DNA of 64,000 bases, from contig NZ_CP020042.1 in NCBI RefSeq assembly GCF_002028425.1, positions 1,116,001 to 1,180,000 of the forward strand, read 5' to 3'. Below are positions 1 through 9,926 of this stretch, piece by piece (position 1 is the first letter of the stretch; each line of letters opens with the position of its first letter). The notes beneath the pieces were generated by a model. It saw only the letters and a list, made by a program, of their open reading frames with translations. It was not told the origin of the DNA and did not search any database. A program made the translations under genes and the position numbers. Source of the DNA: Streptomyces katrae (GTDB lineage: Bacteria; Actinomycetota; Actinomycetes; Streptomycetales; Streptomycetaceae).

Positions 1-1621
<1,621 letters not shown>

Positions 1622-1658
1622 GGGCCTCCTTTCGCCGGGGACTCCACTGAGCCTAGCT

Positions 1659-1681
1659 CATTGTTACCTATGCTCACAATG
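1659..1681. promoter_or_regulatory. Candidate MarR operator (imperfect palindrome)
   Basis: Two 10-bp arms, CATTGTTACC and GCTCACAATG, are separated by TAT. Eight of ten positions are complementary, with a perfect outer CATTGT/ACAATG. It lies midway in the short divergent gap between the ABC exporter and the MarR gene, where a MarR dimer could control both promoters. Binding is inferred from position and symmetry. Confidence 0.6.
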
Positions 1682-1708
1682 AATCCGGTCCTGCTAGTGT
1701 TTCCCAGT

Positions 1709-2179
1709 ATGAGCACCGGTTCCGAGACCGACACCCGCGATTCGACCGACGGCGTCCTCGCCGAGCAGCTGCTGCGCCTCACGCGCCGGCTCCACCGGAT
1801 CCAGAAGCGGTACATGGAGCCGCTCGGGATCACCCCGGCCCAGGGCCGGCTGCTGCGGATCGTGGCGCACTACGCGGACGGCGCACCGCCCCGAATGGCC
1901 GATCTGGCCACGCGCCTTGAGGTGGTGCCCCGTGCCGTGACGACCCTGGTCGACGCTCTGGAGGCGGCCGGCTGCGTGCGCCGCGCGCCCGACCCCGCGA
2001 ACCGGCGCGTGATCCGGATCGAGCTCACCGAAACCGGCCGCGCCACGCTGCGCCGTCTGCGCAACGCGCGGACCGACGCGGCAGAGGAGATCCTGGCTCC
2101 GTTGACCGCCGGACAGCGCGAGGTGCTCGGAGGTCTCCTCAACGCTCTCACGGACGTCCCGGCGGAGCGCCGCTGCTGA
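1709..2179 (+). CDS. MarR family transcriptional regulator
   Basis: A 156-aa winged-helix regulator of normal MarR length. The start is the ATG at 1709, just after the divergent promoter; the frame stays open far upstream only because it is antisense to the ABC gene. The DNA-binding core is visible from MADLATRLEVVPRAVTTLVD (recognition helix, about residues 63-82) to the wing RRAPDPANRRVIRIELTETG. It is divergent from the ABC exporter and probably represses it and itself through the palindrome at 1659-1681, with release by a transported ligand. The ligand is unknown. Confidence 0.92.
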   Translation: MSTGSETDTRDSTDGVLAEQLLRLTRRLHRIQKRYMEPLGITPAQGRLLRIVAHYADGAPPRMADLATRLEVVPRAVTTLVDALEAAGCVRRAPDPANRRVIRIELTETGRATLRRLRNARTDAAEEILAPLTAGQREVLGGLLNALTDVPAERRC

Positions 2180-2243
2180 AACGGTCCCGCTGAGGGGCGC
2201 CGGGGGCGGCGGGCCGGGCGACCACACGGACAAGGGGTCGCAC

Positions 2244-5168
2244 ATGCCGCTGCTCGAACCGAAGCCGGGCGCCCTGCGCCCGGCCCGCCCCGGCGCCCCC
2301 GCACCCGACCGCGTCCCCGACCGGACGGCCGCCGGCACCCCGCGGACCCTGCGCGAGGAGCTGACGGCGCTGCTCGGCGCCGAGAAGGTGCTCTGGGAGG
2401 TCTCCGACCTCGTCCGCTACGCCACCGATGCCTCCCCGTACCGTTTCGTCCCCCAGGTCGTGGTGGTCGCCGAGGACATCGACGACATCTCCGCGGTCCT
2501 CTCCTACGCCCACGGCAGGCAGCGCGAGGTGGTCTTCCGCGCCGCCGGGACCTCCCTCAACGGCCAGGCGCAGGGCGAGGACATCCTCGTCGACGTGCGC
2601 CGCCACTGGCGGGCTGTCGAGGTCCTCGACGGAGGCCGCCGCGCCCGGATCCGGCCCGGCACCACCGTCTTCCGGGCCAATGCCGCCCTCGCCCGCCACG
2701 GCCGGGTCCTGGGCCCCGACCCGGCCAGCGCCGTCGCCTGCACCCTCGGCGGGGTCGTCGCCAACAACTCCTCCGGGATGACCGCCGGCACGACGAGGAA
2801 CGCGTACCGCACGCTGTCCTCCCTCACCTTCGTCCTGCCGACCGGCACCGTGGTGGACACCGCCGACCCGCTCGCCGACGAGGAGCTGGCCCGCGCCGAG
2901 CCGGCCCTGTGCCGGGGGCTGATGGAGCTCAAGCGGGAGATCGAGGCGGACCCGGCCCTCGTGGCGCGGATCCGGGCCAAGTACGAGATCAAGAACACCA
3001 CCGGCTACCGGCTCGACGCCTACCTGGACGGCACCACGCCCGTGGAGATCCTGCGCGGGCTGGCGGTCGGCTCCGAGGGCACCCTCGGCTTCATCGCCGA
3101 GGTCGTCTTCGACACCCTGCCCCTCGACCGCGAACTCACCAGCGCCCTGCTCTTCTTCCCCTCCCTCCCGGCAGCGGCCGCCGCCGTCCCGCTGTTCAAC
3201 GAGGCCGGCGCCCTGGCCGTGGAGCTGATGGACGGCAACACCCTGCGCGCCTCGGTGAGCGTCGAGGGGGTGCCCGCCGACTGGGCGGAGCTGCCCAGGG
3301 ACACCGCCGCCCTGCTGGTGGAGTTCCGCGCCCCCGACGCCGCCGGGCGCGCCGCGCACGAGCGCCGGGCCGCCGCCGTCCTGCCCCGGCTGGAGCTGGT
3401 GGCGCCGGTCGCCTCCGTCACCAACGCCTTCACCGCCGACCCGGCCGTCATCGCCGGTTACTGGAAGGCCCGCAAGGCCTTCGTCACCGCCGTCGGCGGA
3501 GCCCGGCCGCCGGGCACCACCCTGATCACCGAGGACTTCGCCGTACCCCCGTCACGGCTGGCCGAGGCCTGCGAGGCGCTCCTGGCGCTCCAGGCGGAGC
3601 ACGGCTTCGACGCGGCCGTCGCCGGGCACGCGGCCCACGGCAACCTGCACTTCCTGCTGGCCTTCGACGCCTCCAGGCCCGGGGACGTCGACCGGTACGC
3701 GGCCTTCATGGAGGCCTTCTGCCGGCTCACCGTGGAACGGTTCGACGGCTCGCTGAAGGCCGAGCACTCCACCGGCCGCAACATGGCCCCCTTCCTGGAG
3801 CTGGAGTGGGGACCCCGGGCCACCGACCTCATGTGGCGCACCAAGCGGCTGATCGACCCGGAGGGCATCCTCGCCCCGCGGATCCTCCTCGACCGCGACC
3901 CGCGAGGACACCTGCGCGGCCTGAAGACCATCCCGCGGGTGGAGGCGGAGGCCGACCCCTGCATCGAGTGCGGGTTCTGCGAACCGGCTTGCCCCAGCGC
4001 GGACCTGACGACCAGTCCGCGCCAGCGCATCGTGCTGCGCCGCGAGATGGTGCGCCAGCCGCCCGGCTCCCCGGTCCTCGGGGCGCTGCTCGACGCCTAC
4101 GGCCACGACGCCGTCGACACCTGCGCGGGCGACTCCACCTGCAAGCTCGCCTGTCCCGTCGGCATCGACACCGGCGCGTTGATGCGGGAGTTCCGCCACC
4201 GGCGGCACGGCCCGCGCGAGGAGCGCGCCGCCGCCCTGGCCGCCGAGCGGTTCCGTGCCGTCGAGGCCGCCGCCCGGCTCGCGGTGGCCGTCGCCGACCG
4301 GGCCGGCGACCGGGTGCCGGCCGCCCTCACCCGGGCCGCGCGCCGGGTGGTGCGCCCCGACCTGGTGCCGCAGTGGCTGCCGCGGCTGCCCGGGGCCGCG
4401 GCGCGGCGGCTGCCGCCGACCCGGCGGGTGGGCGCGGCCGCCGTGTACTACCCCGCCTGCGTCAACCGGATCTTCGGCGGGCCCGCGGACCGTCCCGGGC
4501 CCTCGCTGCCCGAGGCGGTGGTCGCCCTGTCGGAGCGGGCCGGGCGGCCGGTGTGGATCCCGCGCGACGTGTACGGCACCTGCTGCGCGACGATCTGGCA
4601 CTCCAAGGGGTACGAGGCCGGCAACCGGCTGATGGCGAACCGGGTCACGGAGGCCGCCTGGGGATGGACCGCCGGGGGCCGGCTCCCGCTGGTGGTGGAC
4701 GCTTCCTCCTGCGCCCTCGGCCTCGCCCGGGAGGTGGTCCCGTACCTCGGTGAGGACAACCGGGCCCTGCACGCGGAGCTGCGGATCGTGGACTCCGTCG
4801 TGTGGGCCGCCGAGGAGCTGCTGCCGCACCTGGAGGTCCGGCGCAAGATCGGGTCGGCGGTCCTCCACCCCACCTGCTCGATGCGCCACCTGGGGGACGA
4901 GGAGCAGCTGCGTGCGGTCGCCGGGGCCTGCGCGGAGGAGGTGGTGGTCCCGGACGACGCGGGCTGCTGTGCCTTCGCGGGCGACCGGGGGATGCTGCAC
5001 CCCGAGCTCACGGCCTCGGCGACGCGGCGGGAGGCGGCGGAGGTGACGGCGCGGCCGTTCGACGCGTACCTGTCGGCGAACCGGATGTGCGAGGTGGGCA
5101 TGGAACGGGCCACCGGGCACGCCTACGCCTCGGTGCTGCTCGAACTGGAGCGCGCCACCCGGCCCTGA
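2244..5168 (+). CDS. FAD-binding and Fe-S-binding oxidoreductase (D-lactate dehydrogenase-like fusion)
   Basis: A 974-aa fusion resembling respiratory D-2-hydroxyacid dehydrogenases (Dld-type FAD domain plus GlpC-like Fe-S domain). Residues about 60-240 form the PCMH-type FAD-binding domain (RAAGTSLNGQAQGEDILVDV, with the conserved LGGVVANNSSGM), followed by the FAD-oxidase C domain with GHAAHGNLHF. Two ferredoxin-type motifs follow, CIECGFCEPACP near 573 and CAGDSTCKLACPVG near 627. Two cysteine-rich CCG segments end the protein (YYPACVNRIF near 734, GCCAFAGDRG near 907). It probably oxidises D-lactate or a similar hydroxyacid and passes electrons to quinone. The ATG at 2244 was chosen as the first start after the MarR stop. 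Confidence 0.93.
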   Translation: MPLLEPKPGALRPARPGAPAPDRVPDRTAAGTPRTLREELTALLGAEKVLWEVSDLVRYATDASPYRFVPQVVVVAEDIDDISAVLSYAHGRQREVVFRAAGTSLNGQAQGEDILVDVRRHWRAVEVLDGGRRARIRPGTTVFRANAALARHGRVLGPDPASAVACTLGGVVANNSSGMTAGTTRNAYRTLSSLTFVLPTGTVVDTADPLADEELARAEPALCRGLMELKREIEADPALVARIRAKYEIKNTTGYRLDAYLDGTTPVEILRGLAVGSEGTLGFIAEVVFDTLPLDRELTSALLFFPSLPAAAAAVPLFNEAGALAVELMDGNTLRASVSVEGVPADWAELPRDTAALLVEFRAPDAAGRAAHERRAAAVLPRLELVAPVASVTNAFTADPAVIAGYWKARKAFVTAVGGARPPGTTLITEDFAVPPSRLAEACEALLALQAEHGFDAAVAGHAAHGNLHFLLAFDASRPGDVDRYAAFMEAFCRLTVERFDGSLKAEHSTGRNMAPFLELEWGPRATDLMWRTKRLIDPEGILAPRILLDRDPRGHLRGLKTIPRVEAEADPCIECGFCEPACPSADLTTSPRQRIVLRREMVRQPPGSPVLGALLDAYGHDAVDTCAGDSTCKLACPVGIDTGALMREFRHRRHGPREERAAALAAERFRAVEAAARLAVAVADRAGDRVPAALTRAARRVVRPDLVPQWLPRLPGAAARRLPPTRRVGAAAVYYPACVNRIFGGPADRPGPSLPEAVVALSERAGRPVWIPRDVYGTCCATIWHSKGYEAGNRLMANRVTEAAWGWTAGGRLPLVVDASSCALGLAREVVPYLGEDNRALHAELRIVDSVVWAAEELLPHLEVRRKIGSAVLHPTCSMRHLGDEEQLRAVAGACAEEVVVPDDAGCCAFAGDRGMLHPELTASATRREAAEVTARPFDAYLSANRMCEVGMERATGHAYASVLLELERATRP

Positions 5169-5203
5169 ACCGTTCCGCGCGCTCCGCTCACGCCCTCGCG
5201 CGA

Positions 5204-5232
5204 CGCACGCCCCCGGGCCTCCGGGGCGTGCG
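5204..5232. terminator. Hairpin terminator after the FAD/Fe-S gene
   Basis: Perfect 10-bp arms CGCACGCCCC and GGGGCGTGCG with a 9-nt loop, 35 bp past the stop at 5168. There is no clear U-tract, as is common in Streptomyces. Confidence 0.55.
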
Positions 5233-5331
5233 CGGGCGGCTCCCCCCCCGCCCGGAAAATTCGATTGCCGGGGGGACGACCGGAAGGCGAACCTTGCGTG
5301 GTTTGCACTCACCGAGCCGTGATGGGGCGTC

Positions 5332-7179
5332 ATGCAGATCAGCGACCTTCCGTATCCGGATCCCGGAGTACCCGACGCCCGCTCCGGTCCGCGTTTCCTG
5401 TGGTGGCTGGGGCGGGGCCAACTCGGCGGGCAGGCCCGCAGCCTGGCCTGGGGGCTGCTGCACTTCTGCGGTATCGCCGGGCTGCCGTACGCGGTCGGCC
5501 TGGGCGTCGAGGCGGCCGTCGACCGCGACGGCGGACGGCTGCTGCTGGTCGGCGGGGTGCTCCTGCTCGTCGGCGCCGCCATCGCGACCGGGGACGCCAT
5601 GCTCCACCGCACGGCCGTCACCAACTGGATCACCGCCGCCGCGCGGGTGCAGCAGCTGCTCGCCCGCAAGACGGCCGAGCTGGGCTCCGCCCTCAGCCGC
5701 CGGGTCGCGGCGGGTGAGGTGGTGGCGGTGTCCACCGGGGACGTGGAGAAGATCGGCTGGTTCGTCGAGGCCGTCTCCCGCTTCCTCGCCGCGGCCTTCG
5801 CCGTCGTCGCCATCTGCGTCGGGCTGCTGTTCTACGCACCCTCGATCGGGGTGGTCGTCGCGGCCGGTGTCCCCGTGCTCGCCCTGTCCGTGCTGCCGCT
5901 GCTGCCGCGGGCCACGCGGCGTGCCGACGTCCAGCGCGAGAAGGCGGGCAAGGCCACCGAGCTGGCCTCCGACACCGTGGCGGGCCTGCGGGTGCTGCGC
6001 GGCATCGGCGGCGAGGAGCTCTTCCTCGACCGCTACCGCGACGCCTCGCAGGAGGTCCGCAGGGCGGCGGTGCGCAGCGCCCGGATGTGGGCGCTGATCG
6101 CCGCGGTCCAGGTGCTGTTGCCGGGCGCGCTGATGGTCGCCGTGGTCTGGTACGGCTCCGTGCTCGTCCTGGACGGACGGCTGGCGGTGGGTGAACTCGT
6201 CGCCGCCTTCAGCGCGGTGGCCACGATGCTGTATCCGCTGAGGCACTTCGAGGAGATCGCGATGGCGTACTCCTTCTCCCGGCCCTCCGCCGAGCGGGCG
6301 GCCCGGGTGCTGTCCCTGACGCGTACGGACGGGGCACCGCAACCCGCCGCCGCGGAGCCGGTGGAGGCGCCTGCTCCGGGCGGGGACCTGTACGACCCGG
6401 CGACGGGACTACTGGCCCCGGCCGGGCGGTTCACGGCGGTGGTGTGCGGGGACCCGGACGCGGCGGGCCGGCTCGCGGAGCGGCTGGGCGGGCACGCCGT
6501 CCAGGCCGGGGACGGCCCGGGCGCCGCGCCGCCGTCGGTGCTGCTCGGCGGGGTCGCGCTGGACGATCTCGCGCTGGACGCGGCGCGCGGGCTGGTCCTC
6601 GTGCAGGACAAGGATCCGGTGCTGCTGTCCGGGACCCTGCGCGAGCTGTTCGACGTGCCCGCGTCGGGCGCGGTCCCGGCGCCTCAGGCGCTGGCGGCGG
6701 CGCAGTGCGGGGACGTCCTGGACGCGCTGCTCCAGGCGGCTCCCGACGGGGTGGACGACGCGATGGACGCCCGGATCACCGAGCGCGGGCGGTCCCTGTC
6801 CGGCGGGCAGCGCCAGCGGCTCGCACTGGCGCGGTCGCTGGTCACCGACCCGGAGGTGCTGGTGCTGGACGAGCCGACCTCGGCGGTGGACGCGCACACC
6901 GAGGCGCGGATCGCCGACGGGGTGGCCTCCTTGCGCACCGGGCGCACCACCGTGGTGCTGGCGTCCTCGCCCCTGCTGCTGGACCGGGCCGACCGGGTGG
7001 TGCTGGTGCACGAGGGCCGGGCCGTGGCGGCGGGCACCCACCGCGAGCTGCTGCGCGGCGAACCCCGCTACCGGGCGGTCGTCACGCGGGAGACGGACGG
7101 GGAGCAGGGGCGGGTCGCGGAACAGGGGCGGGTCGCGGAACCCGCCGGGGAGCTCACAGAGATCGAGGAGTCCGCATGA
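5332..7179 (+). CDS. ABC exporter subunit with degenerate ATP site
   Basis: A 615-aa membrane-ATPase fusion forming a pair with the next gene. Membrane helices span about residues 40-300. In the ATPase domain the Walker A is lost: the expected GxxGxGKS/T position near residue 370 reads GDPDAAGR. The H-loop His is also missing (VVLASSPLLL). A perfect signature, LSGGQRQR near 486, and Walker B VLVLDEPTSAVD near 509 are kept. Such subunits work as the non-catalytic half of heterodimeric exporters. The last codons overlap the next ATG (ATGA), so translation is coupled. The C-terminal tail contains a short direct repeat, EQGRVAEQGRVAE. Substrate unknown. Confidence 0.93.
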   Translation: MQISDLPYPDPGVPDARSGPRFLWWLGRGQLGGQARSLAWGLLHFCGIAGLPYAVGLGVEAAVDRDGGRLLLVGGVLLLVGAAIATGDAMLHRTAVTNWITAAARVQQLLARKTAELGSALSRRVAAGEVVAVSTGDVEKIGWFVEAVSRFLAAAFAVVAICVGLLFYAPSIGVVVAAGVPVLALSVLPLLPRATRRADVQREKAGKATELASDTVAGLRVLRGIGGEELFLDRYRDASQEVRRAAVRSARMWALIAAVQVLLPGALMVAVVWYGSVLVLDGRLAVGELVAAFSAVATMLYPLRHFEEIAMAYSFSRPSAERAARVLSLTRTDGAPQPAAAEPVEAPAPGGDLYDPATGLLAPAGRFTAVVCGDPDAAGRLAERLGGHAVQAGDGPGAAPPSVLLGGVALDDLALDAARGLVLVQDKDPVLLSGTLRELFDVPASGAVPAPQALAAAQCGDVLDALLQAAPDGVDDAMDARITERGRSLSGGQRQRLALARSLVTDPEVLVLDEPTSAVDAHTEARIADGVASLRTGRTTVVLASSPLLLDRADRVVLVHEGRAVAAGTHRELLRGEPRYRAVVTRETDGEQGRVAEQGRVAEPAGELTEIEESA

Positions 7180-8957
7180 TCGGCGTGGCGCCGCCCGAGT
7201 ACGATCCGGCGGCCCCCGAGACGGCCGCGACCCTGCCCGTGGGCACGTCGGCGACCGTACGGGGCTATGTGCGCGAACTGCTGCGGCGGCACCGGCGGGC
7301 CTTCACGGCGCTGGTGGCGGTCAACGCGGTCGCGGTGGTCGCCTCCATGACCGGCCCGTACCTGCTGGGTCGGGTGGTGGACGGGCTTTCGGCCGGGGAG
7401 CGGGAGCTCCATCTGGGGCGCGTGGCGCTGTTGTTCGCGCTGGCGCTGGCCGTGCAGACCTGTTTCGTGCGGCTGGTCCGGCTGCGCGGGGCGATGCTCG
7501 GCGAGCAGATGCTGGCCGATCTGCGCGAGGACTTCCTGGTGCGGTCGGTGGGCCTGCCGCCGGGTGTCCTGGAGCGGGCCGGAACCGGTGACCTGCTGTC
7601 GCGGATCACCACCGACATCGACCGGCTGGCGAACGCCATGCGCGAGGCCGTGCCGCAGCTGGCCATCGGCGTGGTCTGGGCGGGGCTGCTGTACGGGGCG
7701 CTCGCGGTGACCGCGCCCCAGCTGGCGCTGGCCGCGCTGGTGGCGCTGCCGGTCCTGGTCGCCGGCTGCCGCTGGTACTTCCGGCGGGCGCCCTCGGCGT
7801 ACCGGTCGGAGGCCGCCGGGTACGCGGCGGTCGCGGCGGTGCTGACGGAGACGGTCGACGCGGGGCGGACGGTGGAGGCGCACCGCCTGGGCGGGCGCCG
7901 CATCGCCCTGTCGGAGCGGCGGATCAAGGAGTGGACGGCCTGGGAGCGGTACACGCTGTTCCTGCGGACCGTGCTCTTCCCCGTCGTCAACGTCACCTAT
8001 GTGACGATCCTCGGAGCGGTGCTGCTCATCGGCGGGTACTGCGTGCTGCGCGGCTGGATGTCGGTCGGCCAGCTGACCACGGGCGCGCTGCTGGCGCAGA
8101 TGATGGTCGACCCGATCGGGCTGATCCTGCGCTGGTACGACGAGCTCCAGATCGCCCAGGTGTCACTGGCGCGGCTGGTGGGCGTGCGCGAGATCGAACC
8201 GGCCGCGGGTGACCGGGCGGTGGCCCCGGAAGGCCGGGACGTCCGGGCGGACGAGGTGCGGTTCGGCTACCGGGAGGGCGTGGACGTGCTGCACCGGGTG
8301 TCGATGTCCGTGCCGCCGGGCACCCGGATGGCGCTGGTCGGCCCTTCGGGCGCGGGCAAGTCCACCCTGGGCCGGCTGCTGGCGGGGATCTACGCGCCGC
8401 GGACCGGGGAGGTCACGCTCGGCGGGGCGCGGCTGTCGCGGATGCCGGCGGAGCGGGTGCGTGAACACGTGGCGCTGGTCAACCAGGAGCACCACGTCTT
8501 CACGGGGTCCCTCCGGGACAACCTGCGGCTGGCCCGGACGGGCGCGCAGGACGGCGAACTGTGGGCGGCGCTGGGCGCGGTGGACGCCGACGGGTGGGCA
8601 CGCGCCCTGGAGTCGGGGCTGGACACGGAGGTGGGCTCGGGCGGCACCGCGCTGACCCCGGCGCAGGCGCAGCAGATCGCGCTGACCCGCCTGGTGCTGG
8701 CGGACCCGCACACGCTGGTCCTGGACGAGGCGACCTCGCTGCTCGATCCCAGGGCGGCCCGGCATCTGGAGCGGTCGCTGGCGCGGGTGCTGGACGGCCG
8801 GACGGTCATCGCGATCGCCCACCGGCTGCACACCGCGCACGACGCGGACGTGATCGCGGTGGTCGAGGGCGGCCGGATCAGCGAACTCGGCTCGCACGAC
8901 GAACTGGTAGCGGCCGACGGGGCCTACGCGGCCCTTTGGCGCTCCTGGCACGGCTGA
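7176..8957 (+). CDS. ABC exporter subunit, catalytic partner
   Basis: A 593-aa half-transporter that overlaps the preceding subunit by 4 bp. Its ATPase domain has an intact Walker A (GPSGAGKST near residue 388), Walker B (TLVLDEATSLLD near 512) and H-loop (IAIAHRL). Its signature is degenerate, LTPAQAQQ instead of LSGGQxQ. Together with the preceding subunit this leaves one complete composite ATP site (this Walker A/B/H-loop with the other LSGGQ) and one dead site. That is the arrangement known from TM287/288- or TAP-like exporters. The first 30 residues are cytoplasmic. Substrate cannot be inferred. Confidence 0.93.
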   Translation: MIGVAPPEYDPAAPETAATLPVGTSATVRGYVRELLRRHRRAFTALVAVNAVAVVASMTGPYLLGRVVDGLSAGERELHLGRVALLFALALAVQTCFVRLVRLRGAMLGEQMLADLREDFLVRSVGLPPGVLERAGTGDLLSRITTDIDRLANAMREAVPQLAIGVVWAGLLYGALAVTAPQLALAALVALPVLVAGCRWYFRRAPSAYRSEAAGYAAVAAVLTETVDAGRTVEAHRLGGRRIALSERRIKEWTAWERYTLFLRTVLFPVVNVTYVTILGAVLLIGGYCVLRGWMSVGQLTTGALLAQMMVDPIGLILRWYDELQIAQVSLARLVGVREIEPAAGDRAVAPEGRDVRADEVRFGYREGVDVLHRVSMSVPPGTRMALVGPSGAGKSTLGRLLAGIYAPRTGEVTLGGARLSRMPAERVREHVALVNQEHHVFTGSLRDNLRLARTGAQDGELWAALGAVDADGWARALESGLDTEVGSGGTALTPAQAQQIALTRLVLADPHTLVLDEATSLLDPRAARHLERSLARVLDGRTVIAIAHRLHTAHDADVIAVVEGGRISELGSHDELVAADGAYAALWRSWHG

Positions 8958-8990
8958 CCGGGGCGCCGGCGGCGCCGGGGCCGGGGCCGG

Positions 8991-9782
8991 CTAGATGAAG
9001 CCCAGGGCCGAGGCGCCGCCGATACCGCCCAGGAGCATGAACACCGGCATGAGGACCTTCAGCTCCACCCAGCTGCCCGCCCGGAAGCGCATCGCCTTCG
9101 GCGGGCCGACCGCGTACCAGCGCTTGCCCTTGATCGGCAGGGGCCACAGGACCGGGCAGCCGGAGACGGTCAGCGCGTCCCCGATGTCGTGGACGAGGGC
9201 GCCGAGCAGGATCGGCAGGCCGAGCCACAGGTACTCCTGCCCGGGGCCGGAGAACAGCCAGCCGGCGCCGTTGCCCGGCTGGTCGAGGACTCCGGCCAGG
9301 ATCCAGGCGCTGGTCGCGCCGAGCAGCCAGACCAGGATGTCGCTGGACATCCGCGCCGCCCGCCACAGCAGGCCCTCGACGGCCAGCACCAGGTGGACGA
9401 AGAGGAGCGCCAGCACGCCCCAGCGCTCGAAGCTCACGGCCAGCGCGGAGGAGCCGGCGCCTATGAGGACCGCCCACAGCCAGGTGTGGGTCAGGGTGCG
9501 GTGACCGCCGCTGCGCCGGGCGTCGCGCGGCGAGCGGGTCGCCTTGTAGACGGCGTAGGAGATCTTGTCGACCACCTCGCACAGGCCCCGGGACAGCGGC
9601 CCGAAGGCTCGGGAGATGGTCGCCGACTTGTGGTCGAGGTCGGGGGCGAGAGCCGCGCCGGCGCAGATCAGTGCTCCGACGACCAGTACCGGCCAGGGCA
9701 TCGGGTGTCCGGCGGCCGCGGTCGCGGCGCCCACCCCCAGCCAGGCCGCCGCCCCGGACAGTGAGTGCGCCGGACCCATCAT
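8991..9782 (-). CDS. YdjM-like inner-membrane metal-dependent hydrolase
   Basis: A 263-aa membrane protein. It starts at two adjacent ATGs (9782 or 9779). The N-terminus MMGPAHSLSGAAAW and the motif APDLDHKSATISR, together with GGHRTLTHTW, are hallmarks of the YdjM/LexA-regulated membrane hydrolase family, whose His and Asp residues are thought to bind metal. Further hydrophobic helices follow, and a second conserved segment, ALVHDIGDALT, lies near residue 200. The reaction is not established for the family. It is divergent from the helicase gene across a 144-bp gap. Confidence 0.85.
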   Translation of the reverse strand: MMGPAHSLSGAAAWLGVGAATAAAGHPMPWPVLVVGALICAGAALAPDLDHKSATISRAFGPLSRGLCEVVDKISYAVYKATRSPRDARRSGGHRTLTHTWLWAVLIGAGSSALAVSFERWGVLALLFVHLVLAVEGLLWRAARMSSDILVWLLGATSAWILAGVLDQPGNGAGWLFSGPGQEYLWLGLPILLGALVHDIGDALTVSGCPVLWPLPIKGKRWYAVGPPKAMRFRAGSWVELKVLMPVFMLLGGIGGASALGFI

Positions 9783-9926
9783 GCTCGTTCCCCGCCCCGG
9801 TCCTGTCGTGGCGCGGCCCCTTCGACGTCTTCGGTCGGGCCGCCTCGACGGCCCAGGGTACCGGCGATGATCTTCTTTCCGTCCGCCGGTTCCCCCTTCC
9901 GGCGGGAAGCCAGGCAAGATGGGGGC

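Noticed and set aside
9765..9926. Upstream extension of the helicase frame
   Set aside because: It has no ribosome site before it and overlaps the divergent gene's start; the GTG at 9927 gives the family-like N-terminus.
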